Part shown: positions 7,396 to 17,425 of the stretch, one piece after another
How the letters are laid out: every line of letters begins with the position of its first letter
How positions within the stretch are numbered: the stretch's first letter is position 1
NCBI GenBank assembly: GCA_001801085.1
Contig: MGWR01000071.1
Coordinates: 1-44,615 of the forward strand
Length of the DNA stretch: 44,615 bases
Reading direction: 5' to 3'
From: Gallionellales bacterium GWA2_60_142
GTDB lineage: Bacteria > Pseudomonadota > Gammaproteobacteria > Burkholderiales > Gallionellaceae
Program-made: the position numbers and the translations under genes
The notes under the pieces: model-generated
The model's database searches: none
Told to the model about the DNA's origin: nothing
What the model saw: only the letters and a program-made list of their open reading frames with translations

Positions 7396-8691
7396 TTGCT
7401 GGATTTTTGGTTCCGGGCGAGTCAGCCCATACTGTATGGCGGCATTGTCGCCGCTGTGCTTTGGGGCGTTTTTTCCGCCACGGTCGCGTTGTTGTTCCTG
7501 CTGCTGGTGCTGCTGGCGACGATGGTTTATCGCGCGCGTCAGTTGTACAAGCTCGGGGTGTGGCTGAACGATCCCCGCATCGAGACGATACCCGAGGCCG
7601 ACGGCCTGTGGGACGAAGTGTTCGCGGCGCTGTACAAGATGGTCAAGCAGCACAAGCAGACCAAGCAGGAGCTCGCGGAAGAGTTGCAGCACATCGAACA
7701 GGCGACCGCCGCGCTGCCGGAGGGCGTGGTGATCCTGAACGACGCCAACCGCATCGAGTGGTGCAACCCGCTCGCCGGGCAGCATTTCAGTGTCGATATC
7801 GAGCGCGACTACATGCAGGACATCACTTACCTGATGCGCCAGCCGGAATTCGTCGAATATCTCGCGGAGTCGAATTTCAGCGAGCCGCTGATGATGACCC
7901 CGGCGCGTCACGACGACATGGTGCTGTCGATCAAGTTGATCCCCTACGGCGGCGACAAGCGATTGATGATCAGCCGCGACATTACCCAGCTCGAACGCAT
8001 CGAGGCGATGCGCCGCGACTTCGTCGCCAACGTTTCGCATGAATTGCGCACGCCGCTGACGGTGGTGAACGGCTATGTCGAAAACCTGCAGGACATGCCG
8101 GACCTCGCCCGCGAGGACAGGCAGCGCGCCTTGCAGTTGATGGCCGAGCAGACCCGCCGCATGGAGAACCTGGTCGCCGATCTGCTGACGCTGTCACGCC
8201 TGGAGAGCGACCAGAATCCTTTGCGGGAGGAGGCCGTGGACATGGCGGCCCTGCTCGACGAATCCTGTCGCGAGGGCATGCTGCTCAGCAACGGACGCCA
8301 TGCGCTGCGCCTCGAAGTCGCGCGCGCCTTCAATCTGGCCGGCAATCGCGAAGAGTTGCACAGTGCGTTCGGCAACCTGGTCAGCAACGCGATCCGCTAC
8401 ACCCCGGAGGGCGGAGAGATCCTGTTGCGCTGGGGCGAGCGCAGCGGGCAGCCGGTGTTCTCGGTGCAGGACAGCGGCATCGGCATCGCGCCGCAGCATA
8501 TCCCGCGGCTGACCGAGCGCTTCTACCGGGTGGACCGCAGCCGCTCGCGCGAGACCGGCGGCACCGGCCTCGGTCTGGCCATCGTCAAGCACATCGCGAT
8601 GCGCCACCAGGCCAAGCTTGAAGTATTGAGCGAAGAGGGGAAGGGTAGCACCTTCGCGCTGGTGTTTCCGGCGGGACGCGCGGCGCGCTGA
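7396..8691 (+). CDS. phoR: Phosphate regulon sensor histidine kinase PhoR
   Basis: The 431-residue kinase starts with two membrane segments (PILYGGIVAAVLWGVFSA and ALLFLLLVLLATMVY), then a charged linker, a PAS-like domain (LPEGVVILNDANRIEWCN), the phosphorylated His215 in VSHELRTPL, the N box (NLVSNAIRYTP) and the G boxes (DSGIGIAP, GGTGLGLAI). The short periplasmic part fits PhoR, which senses phosphate through the Pst/PhoU complex rather than directly. The start is a TTG at 7396, supported by GGGAGG at 7385-7390. No pst or phoU gene is in view. It is probably transcribed with phoB across the family A repeat. Confidence 0.93.
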   Translation: MLDFWFRASQPILYGGIVAAVLWGVFSATVALLFLLLVLLATMVYRARQLYKLGVWLNDPRIETIPEADGLWDEVFAALYKMVKQHKQTKQELAEELQHIEQATAALPEGVVILNDANRIEWCNPLAGQHFSVDIERDYMQDITYLMRQPEFVEYLAESNFSEPLMMTPARHDDMVLSIKLIPYGGDKRLMISRDITQLERIEAMRRDFVANVSHELRTPLTVVNGYVENLQDMPDLAREDRQRALQLMAEQTRRMENLVADLLTLSRLESDQNPLREEAVDMAALLDESCREGMLLSNGRHALRLEVARAFNLAGNREELHSAFGNLVSNAIRYTPEGGEILLRWGERSGQPVFSVQDSGIGIAPQHIPRLTERFYRVDRSRSRETGGTGLGLAIVKHIAMRHQAKLEVLSEEGKGSTFALVFPAGRAAR

Positions 8692-8752
8692 GCGGTTTTT
8701 GTAGGAGCGGCATCATTCGGGGCGGCGTCAATCAACCGCCATGCCAGTTAGG

Positions 8753-10375
8753 TTAAACCAGCGAGAAACTGACGCGTTCGTAATCGAGGCCGCGTTCGAC
8801 GCTGAAACCCATCTTGACGTCCATGGCCTCGCCGTTCAGGTGCAGCACCTCAACGACGCGGTCAGGCTGGAACCAGTCGCGCGGGACGACGAGGCTGGCC
8901 GGTATCTTGAGCGCCTGAATGGCCGGCAGGACGAAGGCCGGCACATAGCGGCTCGACACGGTCTGGTTGATGCCGGTCGCCTTCATGCTGACCGGTTCTG
9001 CCGCGCCCGGCAGGTAGCGCACGCCGATCTGCAACTGCCCGTCGCGGGTCACGTTGGCCCATGCCACTGCGCCCAGCATCAGGGATTCGGCGTCGCTGGG
9101 CCGCAGGCCGATCAACTGGTTGTAGTTTAGGCGTCCGCCGAAGGTGTCCTCGCGCGTCAGGCGCGCCCCCGAGATACTTTCGTTCTCGAACCGCCAAGTC
9201 TCCAGCGGGAAGCCCATCTCCAGCAGTTCCTTGTTGTGCGCATCCTGCAGCACGCGGCCGAAGGCCTCGATCTGCCGTTTCCCGGTGTTGCCGATCGCAC
9301 TGTCGCGGCCCGGCTGCTTGAACGGCCTGCCGGACAGATGGGCGTAGATGCCTTCCATCTTGTAGCAGACCTGCGCATGCTGCGCGACCGGGCGGCGTTC
9401 GCCGAAGCGGGTGTTGTGGCTCTCGCACCAGCACAGGTGCAGGAAGGTCAGGAACTCGATGCAGTCGCTGCTGCTGCAGTGTTCGCACAGGTTGACCTGG
9501 CGCGGGGTCTGGCCCTGCTGCAGCAGGACGGTCTTGACGCGCAGTAGTTTGGACAATGGCACCATCGCCAGATAGCGCATCGATTCGGTGTGTGTGCTGT
9601 GCGTGACCGCATGCAATCCCCGAGTGCTGGAAAGATCGACCGCCAGCGGCTGGGCGTCGCCCTTGCTGACGGTGTAGCTGTGCTCCACGGTGACGTTCCC
9701 GCTCCATTGCGTCAGCCAGTTGTCCAGCAGTTGCAACTGCGAGCGTGTCAGTTCCGCCGGGCGGGCGTAGCAGGACAGCAGCGTTTTGACGTAGATGCTG
9801 CGGCAACTGCTGCGCGGAAATTTTGCGTTCAGCGGATCTGTCACTTCGGTCGCATGGAAGTCCTGTTCCTCGGCGAAGGCGTACAGCGCATGCAATTGAT
9901 GCCAGAGCTTGGCTTCGAATTCGTAGCCGGTGCGCAGGTGCTCCAGAATTTCCAGTCCGCTGTACAGCAAACAGCGCTGGCACAGCAGCGCGCCGTGTTT
10001 CGCGAGCTGTTTGTCGCCGGCGATGTAGGCCTGCATGCATCGCTGGTAGCCCAGCACCATCGCCTGCCACAGATGCACGATGGCGACGAACACCATCAGT
10101 TCGCTCTCGTTCAGCGGCAGCGGTTTGGCGATCAGCTTCTTGGCGTAGTCGTCCTGCACGTAACCGACGGTTTCGCGCAGCAACTCCAGCGTGTTGAGAC
10201 GCTCCAGCCCGCGCATCGGATAGCGGTTGAGTTCGCCGATCTGGGTGTACAACAGGCTGTGTGCCAGTTGCAGGTTGGTCAGTTGCAGTTGGCCCAGCCA
10301 CTTGGCGCACCCCGCCGCATCCTTGAAGATCGGATCGGCGCGGTCGTCGGTCGGGTCGAGTGGCAGGGTCAGCAT
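8753..10375 (-). CDS. Conserved-looking 540-residue protein of unknown function
   Basis: I do not recognise this family. There is no signal peptide or membrane segment, so it is probably cytoplasmic. The first ~220 residues look helical (LQLAHSLLYTQIGELNRYPMRGLERLNTLELLRETVGYV). The middle has a Cys-rich stretch, CEHCSSSDC (C297, C300, C305) then CWC (C315, C317), that could hold metal. The last ~130 residues (from about 415) look beta-rich and could be a PilZ-like or other barrel, which is only a guess. It is convergent with phoR and lies 79 nt downstream of the DUF3683 gene, so it may be co-transcribed with it. Codon use is native. Confidence 0.85.
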   Translation of the reverse strand: MLTLPLDPTDDRADPIFKDAAGCAKWLGQLQLTNLQLAHSLLYTQIGELNRYPMRGLERLNTLELLRETVGYVQDDYAKKLIAKPLPLNESELMVFVAIVHLWQAMVLGYQRCMQAYIAGDKQLAKHGALLCQRCLLYSGLEILEHLRTGYEFEAKLWHQLHALYAFAEEQDFHATEVTDPLNAKFPRSSCRSIYVKTLLSCYARPAELTRSQLQLLDNWLTQWSGNVTVEHSYTVSKGDAQPLAVDLSSTRGLHAVTHSTHTESMRYLAMVPLSKLLRVKTVLLQQGQTPRQVNLCEHCSSSDCIEFLTFLHLCWCESHNTRFGERRPVAQHAQVCYKMEGIYAHLSGRPFKQPGRDSAIGNTGKRQIEAFGRVLQDAHNKELLEMGFPLETWRFENESISGARLTREDTFGGRLNYNQLIGLRPSDAESLMLGAVAWANVTRDGQLQIGVRYLPGAAEPVSMKATGINQTVSSRYVPAFVLPAIQALKIPASLVVPRDWFQPDRVVEVLHLNGEAMDVKMGFSVERGLDYERVSFSLV

Positions 10376-10454
10376 GTCTTGTTATTTCGGTGTCAGGCCG
10401 CTACTTTCCATGAGGCATGCATTCCCGTCAAGCGCGAGGCGGGGCATTGCATGC

Positions 10455-13400
10455 TCACAGCAGCACCCGCTCGATGCCGCCGTCGTTGGCGCGGGCGACA
10501 TAGTCTTCCTGCCAATTCGGGCCGAGCAAATACTTGGCCATTTCCACCACGATGTAGTCCGTGCTCGTGCCGCCGGCATCGTCGGCATAGCGGCTCAGGC
10601 CCTGGAAGCAGGCCGGGCAGGAGGTGAGTATCTTCACTTCGTCGGCATATCCGTCTCGGCGCAGATTGGCCACGCCCTTGCTTATTTCCTCTTCCTTGCG
10701 GAAGCGCACCTGGGTCGCGATGTGCGGCACGTTCATCCCGAAAGTGCCCGCTTCGCCGCAGCAGCGTTCGGTCTGCGCAATCGGCGTCGCCATCAGTTCG
10801 CTCGCCACCTTGAGCGGCGCGTGGGTTTTCATCGGCGTGTGGCAAGGATCGTGATACATGTAGCGCTTGCCTGTGGGCGTTTCCAGCTTCACGCCTTTTT
10901 CCAGCAAGTATTCGTGGATATCCAGCAAACGGCAGCCGGGGAAAATTTTCTCGAACTGGTACTTCAGCAACTGATCCATGCAGGTGCCGCAGGACACGAT
11001 CACCGTCTTGATGTCGAGGTAGTTCAGCGTGTTGGCGACGCGGTGGAACAGCACGCGGTTGTCGGTGGTGATACGGTTGCCCTTGTCTTCGAAACCGGAA
11101 GCGCTTTGCGGATAGCCGCAGCACAGGTAGCCCGGCGGCAGTACGGTGATTGCGCCGGTTTCGAACAACATCGCCTGCGTGGCGAGGCTCACCTGCGAGT
11201 ACATCCGTTCCGAGCCGCAGCCGGGGAAATAGAACACGGCTTCCGATTCTTCGTTCGTTTTACGCGGATTGCGGATTACCGGCACGATGGCGCTGTCCTC
11301 GATGTCGAGCAAGGCGCGTGCCGTCTTCGACTGCAATTTGCCGGGCAGCGGCTTGTTCACGAAGTGGATCACATGCGCGACCAGCGGCGGTTTGCCCACG
11401 GTGGCGGGCGGATGCGCCACTTGCCGGCGGAACAGCCCCAGATGTTTGGCGACCTGGTAACCCAGTCGCTGGGCTTTGTAGCTCCATTCGAACATGACCT
11501 TGCGCAGCAACTTGGTCGCGGTCGGATCGGTTGCGCCGAGATACAGCATGGACAGCGCGCTGACCGGGCTGAATTTCTTCTTGCCCTGCTTGCGCAGGAA
11601 ATTGCGCATCGCGATTGATACGTCGCCGAAGTCGATGTCCACCGGACAAGGCGTCACGCACTTGTGGCACACCGTGCAATGGTCGGCCACGTCGCCGAAT
11701 TCGTCGAAGTGCTGGATGGACACGCCGCGCCGCGTCTGTTCCTCGTACAGGAATGCCTCGATCAGCAGCGAGGTCGCCAGTATCTTGTTGCGCGGCGAAT
11801 ACAGCAGGTTGGCGCGCGGCACATGGGTGTTGCACACCGGCTTGCACTTGCCGCAGCGCAAACAGTCCTTGATCGAGTCGGAGATCTGGATCAGCTCGCT
11901 CTTTTCGAGGATCAGGCTCTCCAGCTCCATCAGGTTGAAGCTAGGCGTGTAGGCGCGTTCGAGGTTGCTGCCCTTGAGCAGCTTGCCCTTGTTGAAGCGG
12001 CCCTCGGGATCGACCTTTTGCTTGTAGGCGACGAACGGCGCGATTTCCTGTTCTTCGAGGAAGTCGAACTTGGTGATGCCGATGCCGTGCTCGCCGGAGA
12101 TCACGCCGCCCAGGTCCTTCGCCAGCTGCATGATGCGGTCCACCGCGCCGTTGGCTTCTTGCAGCATCGCGTAGTCGTCGGAGTTCACCGGGATGTTGGT
12201 GTGCACATTGCCGTCGCCCGCGTGCATGTGCAGCGCGACGAACACGCGGCTCTTCAGCACGCCCTGGTGGACGGCGTTGCACTGGTCGAGTATCGGCTGG
12301 TAGGTGCTGCCGCTGAACATCTGGCGCAGCGGCTCGCGCAGCTCGCGCTTCCACGAGGCGCGTATGGAGTGGTTCTGCAAAGCCTGGAAAACGGAGCCGG
12401 TAGGGCGGGCTTCGCCCGCCGCGTCGGGCATAGCCCGACCTACGTCCGAATCCAGATTGTCCAGCAGCCACTGCCAGCGCGCGCGCACTTCGGCGAGCAG
12501 CTGTTTCGCGGCCTGCGGGCGGTTGCCCAGCAGCTCGGCGTCACCCAGCTGTTCGTCGTCCTGGTAGCGCAGCGGCAGTTCGCCGCCGAAGAACTCGTCC
12601 AGCGCATCCAGCAGCTTCAGCTTGTTCTTCAGCGACAGCTCGATGTTGATGCGCTCCACGCCGTCGCAGTAGTCGCCCATACGCGGCAGCGGGATCACCA
12701 CGTCCTCGTTCACCTTGAACGCGTTGGTGTGCTTGGCGATCGCGGCGGTGCGCGCGCGGTCCAGCCAGAATTTTTTGCGCGCCTCGGCGGACACGGCGAT
12801 GAAGCCCTCGCCGCTTCGCAGGTTCGCCAGCCGCACGATCTCGGAGGCGGCTTTCGCCGCCGCATCGGCATCGTCGCTGACCACGTCGGCGACCAGCACC
12901 ATCTTGGGTCGGCTTCCGCGCTTGGACTTGGTTGCATAGCCGACCGCCTTCAGGTAGCGCTCGTCGAGATGTTCGAGGCCGGCGAGGAACACCTGCGAGC
13001 CGGTGCGGTTGTGCAGCAGCGTGGTGATCTCGACGATGGCGGGAACGGCCTCGCGTACTTGGCCGAAGAATTCCAGGCACACGGTGCGGGTATGTTCGTG
13101 GGCGCGATGCAGGATGAAGGTCGCCGAGGTGATGATGCCGTCGCAGCCTTCCTTCTGGATGCCGGGCAGGCCGGACAGGAATTTGTCGGTGACGTCCTTG
13201 CCCAGCCCGGCCTTGCGGAACGAGCCGCCGGCTATCGTCAGGACTTCGGGTTCGCCGTGCGGCATCTTGCCGTCGGCTTCGTAACGCGAGATGCGGAAAT
13301 GGGCATGCTCGGTGTCGTGGATCTTGCCGAGGTTGTGCTCCAGACGCTCGACCAGCATCCACAGGCCGTCTGGCGTGACCATCTTCCAGGACGCGAGGTT

Positions 13401-14279
13401 GTCCAGCGCGGTGCCCCACAGCACGGCTTTCTTGCCGCCCGCGTTCATCGCGACGTTGCCGCCGATGCAGGAGGCGTCCGCCGAGGTCGGGTCAACCGCG
13501 AACACCAGCCCGTTGGCTTCCGCCGCCTCCATCACGCGCCGCGTTACCACGCCCGCGCCGCAATGCACGGTGGCGTAGGGCGCGGTCAGCCCCGGCAGCG
13601 TCAGGCGCTCGACCGGCGACAGCGTGTCCAGCTTCTCGGTGTTGATCACCGCGGAATGTTTGGTGAGCGGGATTGCGCCGCCGGTGTAACCGGTTCCGCC
13701 GCCGCGCGGGATGATGGTCAGTTCGAGTTCGATGCAGGCGCGCACCAGATGCGCGACCTCCGCTTCCGTATCCGGGTGCAGCACCACGAACGGGTATTCC
13801 ACGCGCCAGTCGGTGGCGTCGGTGACGTGGCTGACGCGCGCCAGTCCGTCGAACTGGATGTTGTCGCGGCGGGTGATGCGGGAAAGCACGCGCAGCGCGC
13901 GGCGGCGGAGTTGCAGCGTGTGTTCGAATTCCGCGGCGAAGCGGTCGACTGCCTCGTCGGCGAGTTCAAGCAGACGCTTTACTTTGTCATTATTGCCGCG
14001 CCGTTCCTCGACCGCGTTCAGCCGGTGACGCAGCGCGCCGACCAGCGCCTCGCGCCGCTTGCGGTTGGCGAGCAGGTCGTCTTCCAGATAGGGATTGCGC
14101 GTCAGCACCCAGATGTCGCCCAGCACCTCGTACAGCATTTGCGCCGAACGGCCGGTGCGGCGCTCTTCGCGCAGCGTATTGATGATGTCCCAAGCTTCGT
14201 CGCCGAGTATGCGCAAAACGATTTCGCGGTCGGAGAACGAAGTGTAGTTGTAGGGGATTTCTCTCAAGCGTGCAGTCAT
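10455..14279 (-). CDS. DUF3683 FAD-linked oxidase / Fe-S oxidoreductase fusion
   Basis: This 1274-residue protein has several parts. Residues 1-150 match the helical DUF3683 extension known in betaproteobacteria ([20 protein letters not shown]). A PCMH-type FAD-binding domain follows ([13 protein letters not shown] near 210), then a D-lactate dehydrogenase/glycolate oxidase C-terminal domain with [10 protein letters not shown] two-cluster ferredoxin region has [11 protein letters not shown] near 800 and [12 protein letters not shown] near 865. Two CCG domains end the protein (CCGYPQS near 1055, CCGEAGTFG near 1175). It resembles membrane-peripheral D-2-hydroxyacid dehydrogenases passing electrons to quinone; the substrate is unknown. 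Residues ~612-627 are encoded by an inserted palindromic repeat. Confidence 0.9.
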   Translation of the reverse strand: MTARLREIPYNYTSFSDREIVLRILGDEAWDIINTLREERRTGRSAQMLYEVLGDIWVLTRNPYLEDDLLANRKRREALVGALRHRLNAVEERRGNNDKVKRLLELADEAVDRFAAEFEHTLQLRRRALRVLSRITRRDNIQFDGLARVSHVTDATDWRVEYPFVVLHPDTEAEVAHLVRACIELELTIIPRGGGTGYTGGAIPLTKHSAVINTEKLDTLSPVERLTLPGLTAPYATVHCGAGVVTRRVMEAAEANGLVFAVDPTSADASCIGGNVAMNAGGKKAVLWGTALDNLASWKMVTPDGLWMLVERLEHNLGKIHDTEHAHFRISRYEADGKMPHGEPEVLTIAGGSFRKAGLGKDVTDKFLSGLPGIQKEGCDGIITSATFILHRAHEHTRTVCLEFFGQVREAVPAIVEITTLLHNRTGSQVFLAGLEHLDERYLKAVGYATKSKRGSRPKMVLVADVVSDDADAAAKAASEIVRLANLRSGEGFIAVSAEARKKFWLDRARTAAIAKHTNAFKVNEDVVIPLPRMGDYCDGVERINIELSLKNKLKLLDALDEFFGGELPLRYQDDEQLGDAELLGNRPQAAKQLLAEVRARWQWLLDNLDSDVGRAMPDAAGEARPTGSVFQALQNHSIRASWKRELREPLRQMFSGSTYQPILDQCNAVHQGVLKSRVFVALHMHAGDGNVHTNIPVNSDDYAMLQEANGAVDRIMQLAKDLGGVISGEHGIGITKFDFLEEQEIAPFVAYKQKVDPEGRFNKGKLLKGSNLERAYTPSFNLMELESLILEKSELIQISDSIKDCLRCGKCKPVCNTHVPRANLLYSPRNKILATSLLIEAFLYEEQTRRGVSIQHFDEFGDVADHCTVCHKCVTPCPVDIDFGDVSIAMRNFLRKQGKKKFSPVSALSMLYLGATDPTATKLLRKVMFEWSYKAQRLGYQVAKHLGLFRRQVAHPPATVGKPPLVAHVIHFVNKPLPGKLQSKTARALLDIEDSAIVPVIRNPRKTNEESEAVFYFPGCGSERMYSQVSLATQAMLFETGAITVLPPGYLCCGYPQSASGFEDKGNRITTDNRVLFHRVANTLNYLDIKTVIVSCGTCMDQLLKYQFEKIFPGCRLLDIHEYLLEKGVKLETPTGKRYMYHDPCHTPMKTHAPLKVASELMATPIAQTERCCGEAGTFGMNVPHIATQVRFRKEEEISKGVANLRRDGYADEVKILTSCPACFQGLSRYADDAGGTSTDYIVVEMAKYLLGPNWQEDYVARANDGGIERVLL
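12400..12443. repeat. Family A palindromic repeat inside the DUF3683 coding sequence
   Basis: Outer arms GTAGGGCGGGC (12400-12410) and GCCCGACCTAC (12433-12443) enclose an inner hairpin GGGCGGGC-TTC-GCCCGCC and a second GTCGGGC-ATA-GCCCGAC. The architecture is the same as the intergenic copy at 30219-30271. The frame stays open through it, adding roughly the residues [16 protein letters not shown]. Confidence 0.85.
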
Positions 14280-14376
14280 GGTCTGCCCTGATTCGACAAG
14301 GCGCGCATTTTACCCGAATGCGGCCCGACTCTCGACCCTATGTTGTGCATGGTCTGGCGCAGATAGAATGCAGGCC

Positions 14377-14955
14377 ATGACGAAACTGCGCTCCCACGAT
14401 CCGCATATGCGGGTGTTCTTCGCGCTTTGGCCGAATGCGGCGGAGCGCGCGGCAATGGCCGTCTGGCAGCCGCCGTTGCGCAAACTGTGCGGCGGCAAGG
14501 CCATGCGCGCCGACACGCTGCATGCGACGCTGGTGTTCCTGGGCGATGTGCCCGCCCATCGGCTGGAGGCGCTGAAGCTGGCGGCGGAAGAGGTCGGGGG
14601 CGAGCCTTTCGAGTTGGATTTCGACAGTGCGCGCTATTGGGGGCACAACCATATCGCCTATGCCGCACCCTCGGTCGTGCCCGCGCCGCTGTCGCAACTG
14701 GTGCTCGATCTGGAGCAGCGGCTGCGCGCGCATCGCTTCCGTTTCGACCGTCGCGATTACAAGCCGCATGTGACGATGCTGCGTCATGCGCAGTGGAGCG
14801 ACGAGCCGCTGCCGGAGTTGCCTGAAGTGGCTTGGCGCGTGCGTGACTTTGCGCTGGTGCAGTCGCTGAGCGACGAGCAGGGCGCGCGCTACGAGGTGCT
14901 GGCGCGATTTCCGTTGGGGCGTTGCGGGCCGTTGGGTCTTCGCCGGGTGGTATGA
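14377..14955 (+). CDS. thpR: RNA 2',3'-cyclic phosphodiesterase (ThpR/LigT)
   Basis: The protein is a 2H phosphoesterase with both catalytic motifs: HATL in DTLHATLVFLGDVP and HVTM in KPHVTMLRH. The family hydrolyses 2',3'-cyclic phosphates on RNA ends and can ligate tRNA halves in vitro. The ATG at 14377 gives 192 residues; the ATG at 14407 (MRVFFALWPN) matches the usual family N-terminus equally well, and neither has a strong Shine-Dalgarno. It is divergent from the DUF3683 gene. The three genes that follow on the same strand are closely packed and may share its transcript. Confidence 0.88.
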   Translation: MTKLRSHDPHMRVFFALWPNAAERAAMAVWQPPLRKLCGGKAMRADTLHATLVFLGDVPAHRLEALKLAAEEVGGEPFELDFDSARYWGHNHIAYAAPSVVPAPLSQLVLDLEQRLRAHRFRFDRRDYKPHVTMLRHAQWSDEPLPELPEVAWRVRDFALVQSLSDEQGARYEVLARFPLGRCGPLGLRRVV

Positions 14956-15013
14956 TTTGGCGGAACCGTTGGAATGCATCGTTTCATCGGCAATGGATAC
15001 GGAGAATAAGCGA

Positions 15014-15226
15014 GTGAAAGAAGCCAAGCGGCACGGCGAGATGCGTCGGCATGCGGTCTGCGGAAGTTGTTCCAGGACCGTCAAAATCAGGGACGAGAAG
15101 GACAAGGTGGCCTGTACGTCGAGTCTGGAGATCATGCCGACCGACCATGTGTCCGACTGCGAAGATTACCTGCCGGTCGTGGCGAACGATGTCGTGAGCG
15201 TCCACGAGGACCGCGTGGCGAAATAG
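15014..15226 (+). CDS. Small four-cysteine protein, function unknown
   Basis: About 70 residues from a GTG at 15014, which has GGAG (15001-15004) at 9 nt; an ATG at 14993 would add seven residues but has no Shine-Dalgarno. The spacing CGSC-x15-C-x15-C, with a basic N-terminus (MKEAKRHGEMRRHAVCGSCS) and an acidic tail, suggests a small metal- or redox-active protein, but I do not recognise the family. It sits 15 nt before the truncated haemoglobin gene, a hint that the two may work together. Confidence 0.6.
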   Translation: MKEAKRHGEMRRHAVCGSCSRTVKIRDEKDKVACTSSLEIMPTDHVSDCEDYLPVVANDVVSVHEDRVAK

Positions 15227-15241
15227 CCGCGGGGAGCTTTT

Positions 15242-15640
15242 ATGTCGAATGAACTTAAAGTGTTGACCCATTACGAACGCATCGGCGGCGAGGCCGGTGT
15301 TCGCGCGTTGGTGCATCGATTCTACGAGCTGATGGATGAACTGCCGGAAGCCTACGGCATCCGCAAGATGCATGCGGAAAGCCTGGACGGCGCGTCCGAC
15401 AAGCTGTTCAAGTACCTCTCCGGCTGGATGGGCGGGCCGCAGCTGTTCGTGCAGGAATTCGGCGAACCCTTCCTGCGCCGACGCCATTTTCCTTTCGCCA
15501 TCGGCGAATCCGAGCGCGAGCAGTGGATGCTGTGCATGGATCAGGCTTTGAACGAAGTCGTCGCGGATGCCGAGCTGCGCCGCGAACTCTCGACCGCCTT
15601 CGCCAAGCTGGCCGACCACATGCGCAACCGCGCCGGCTGA
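15242..15640 (+). CDS. Group II truncated haemoglobin
   Basis: The 132-residue 2/2 globin has Tyr28 in HRFYELM (B10), the proximal His82 in RRRHFPFAIG (F8) and Trp95 in EREQWMLCM (G8), the marker of group II (GlbO-like). The usual short A helix and the MHAE and GGPQLFVQEFG segments are present. Proteins of this group bind O2 or NO with high affinity and are linked to O2 supply or peroxide/NO handling; the precise role here is not readable. It lies between the small Cys protein and corA (4-nt gap). Confidence 0.92.
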   Translation: MSNELKVLTHYERIGGEAGVRALVHRFYELMDELPEAYGIRKMHAESLDGASDKLFKYLSGWMGGPQLFVQEFGEPFLRRRHFPFAIGESEREQWMLCMDQALNEVVADAELRRELSTAFAKLADHMRNRAG

Positions 15641-15644
15641 CCCC

Positions 15645-16601
15645 ATGCTGCATGCCTTCGCGCTGAACAACGGTCGCCTCAATCGCGTCGAATTTGAAGA
15701 GGATGGCCTGTGCCGCGATCAGCCGGTCTGGATCGATGCGGTCGACCCGACCGAGGAAGAGCGGGTATGGCTGGAACGTACCTGCCTGCTGACGCTGCCC
15801 AATCCGGAGCATCTGCGCGACATCGAGGCCAGCGCGCGTTTCTACGAGCATGAGGACTCCCTGCATCTGCGTTCCGACTTCCTGTCCGGCACCGATAGCC
15901 ACTCCCACAGCGTGGCGGTGGCGTTCGTGCTGAAGGGGGAGACGCTGATCAGCATCCATGCCGATGACCTGCCTATCTTCCGCCTGCTGCGGATCAGGAA
16001 GACTGCCGAGTCGGGGCGTATCGAAGACTGCCGCGATGTGCTGGTCGACCTGTACGGCATGGACGTGGAATTCTCCGCCGATGCGCTGGAAAAGGTGTAT
16101 GCCGACCTGAGCAACGTGAGTCAGCATGTGCTCGACAAGCCGTTGAGCGACAAACAGGCGGGCGCGGTGCTGGCCGATATCGCCCATGCCGAACACGTTA
16201 ACGGCCGCATCCGCCGCAACGTGATGGACACCCAGCGCGCCTTGTCCTTTCTGGCTCGCAGCAAGCTGCTGACGGCAGACCAGATAGCGGAGGTGGGCCA
16301 GATCCAGCACGACATCGAATCGCTGGACGGCCATACCTCGTTCCTGTTCGACAAGATCAACTTCCTGATGGACGCGACGGTCGGCTTCATCAACATCAAC
16401 CAGAACAAGATTGTGCGCATGTTCTCGGTCGCCTCGGTGGGATTGTTGCCGCCCACGCTGATCGCATCCGTCTACGGCATGAACTTCGCCGTGATGCCGG
16501 AATTGAATTGGAAACTGGGTTACCCGTTTGCCCTGTTGCTGATGCTGCTGTCGGTGGCGGTGCCGTTCTGGATATTTCACCGCAAGGGTTGGCTGAAGTA
16601 A
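15645..16601 (+). CDS. corA: CorA-family magnesium/divalent cation transporter
   Basis: The 318-residue protein starts MLHAFALNNGRLNRVEFEED. A long cytoplasmic alpha/beta and helical funnel is followed by two C-terminal membrane helices, the first ending with the signature YGMNF (277-281), whose GMN forms the pore mouth. The CorA pentamer imports Mg2+ or, in some members, Co2+/Ni2+. The open frame begins at 15567, but the ATG at 15645, 4 nt after the globin stop, gives the family-like N-terminus. It converges on tcdA with 7 nt between stop codons. Confidence 0.93.
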   Translation: MLHAFALNNGRLNRVEFEEDGLCRDQPVWIDAVDPTEEERVWLERTCLLTLPNPEHLRDIEASARFYEHEDSLHLRSDFLSGTDSHSHSVAVAFVLKGETLISIHADDLPIFRLLRIRKTAESGRIEDCRDVLVDLYGMDVEFSADALEKVYADLSNVSQHVLDKPLSDKQAGAVLADIAHAEHVNGRIRRNVMDTQRALSFLARSKLLTADQIAEVGQIQHDIESLDGHTSFLFDKINFLMDATVGFININQNKIVRMFSVASVGLLPPTLIASVYGMNFAVMPELNWKLGYPFALLLMLLSVAVPFWIFHRKGWLK

Positions 16602-16608
16602 CGCCAGC

Positions 16609-17376
16609 CTAATTCGAGGGAGTTGATACGATGCGTTCGATGCACCATGTTGCGGCGGCGAATCCCATCGCCGCGGTGACCGTCACCGACGAGCCGTAGC
16701 CGGAACAGCTCAGGTCTCCCGTGGCGCAAGTAGTGCTGCGCTTAGACGGCTCCTCCAGATACACGCAGGCCGCGCCGAACTTGCCGTTTTTCTTCGGCTG
16801 GATGTTGTAGTCCTTGCGCAGCATGTTGCGTATGCGCGCCAGCAGCGCGTCCTGGGTGGTGCGGCCGAGGTCGTCGCAACGCAGCTTCAGCGGATCGCGC
16901 TTGCCGCCCGCCGCACCGCACACCACCAGCGGGATCTTGTTGAAACGCGCATGCACGATCAGCGCGGCCTTTACCTTCGCCTCGTCGCAGGCGTCGATCA
17001 CCGCATCGAACGCGCCCGCCGGGATCAGTTGTGTCATGTTCTCTGCGGTCAGAAAGTCGTCTATCGGCGTCACCCGGCAATCGGGATTGATGTCGCGTAT
17101 TCGCGTTTCCAGCGCACTCACCTTGGCCTCGCCCAGTGTGCTGGTGAGCGCCTGTATCTGCCGGTTCACGTTGGACACCGCGACATGGTCGAAGTCGATC
17201 AACGTGATGTTGCCTATCCCGCTGCGCGCCAGCGCCTCCGCCGTCCAGGAGCCGACGCCGCCGACGCCGACCACTGCGACGCGGGCATGGTGCAGCGCGA
17301 TGCGCGAGCCAGCGCCGTATAACCGGTCGAGGCCGCCGAAGCGGCGGTCGTGCGAGTCGTCGAGGAGATGTGTCAT
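16609..17376 (-). CDS. tcdA: tRNA threonylcarbamoyladenosine dehydratase TcdA
   Basis: The 255-residue E1-like enzyme has the nucleotide-binding loop GVGGVGSW (37-44), DFDHVAVSNVNRQ, and the C-terminal CATGDLSCSGYGSSVTVTA segment typical of TcdA (CsdL/YgdL). It uses ATP to convert t6A37 of ANN-decoding tRNAs into the cyclic form ct6A. Length and start (MTHLLDDSHDRRFGGLDRLYG) match the family. It is followed on the same strand, 49 nt upstream in coordinate terms, by a TatD-family gene whose end precedes it. Confidence 0.93.
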   Translation of the reverse strand: MTHLLDDSHDRRFGGLDRLYGAGSRIALHHARVAVVGVGGVGSWTAEALARSGIGNITLIDFDHVAVSNVNRQIQALTSTLGEAKVSALETRIRDINPDCRVTPIDDFLTAENMTQLIPAGAFDAVIDACDEAKVKAALIVHARFNKIPLVVCGAAGGKRDPLKLRCDDLGRTTQDALLARIRNMLRKDYNIQPKKNGKFGAACVYLEEPSKRSTTCATGDLSCSGYGSSVTVTAAMGFAAATWCIERIVSTPSN

Positions 17377-17425
17377 GGCGGGGATTATATCGTCGTAGGT
17401 GTGCGATTGAGCGTGTGCTGGGGCT

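Noticed and set aside
11664-14291. An 875-codon open frame on the plus strand
   Set aside because: It is antisense to the DUF3683 oxidoreductase gene and has low-complexity His/Arg/Val/Gln-rich sequence with no domain; it comes from high GC at third positions.
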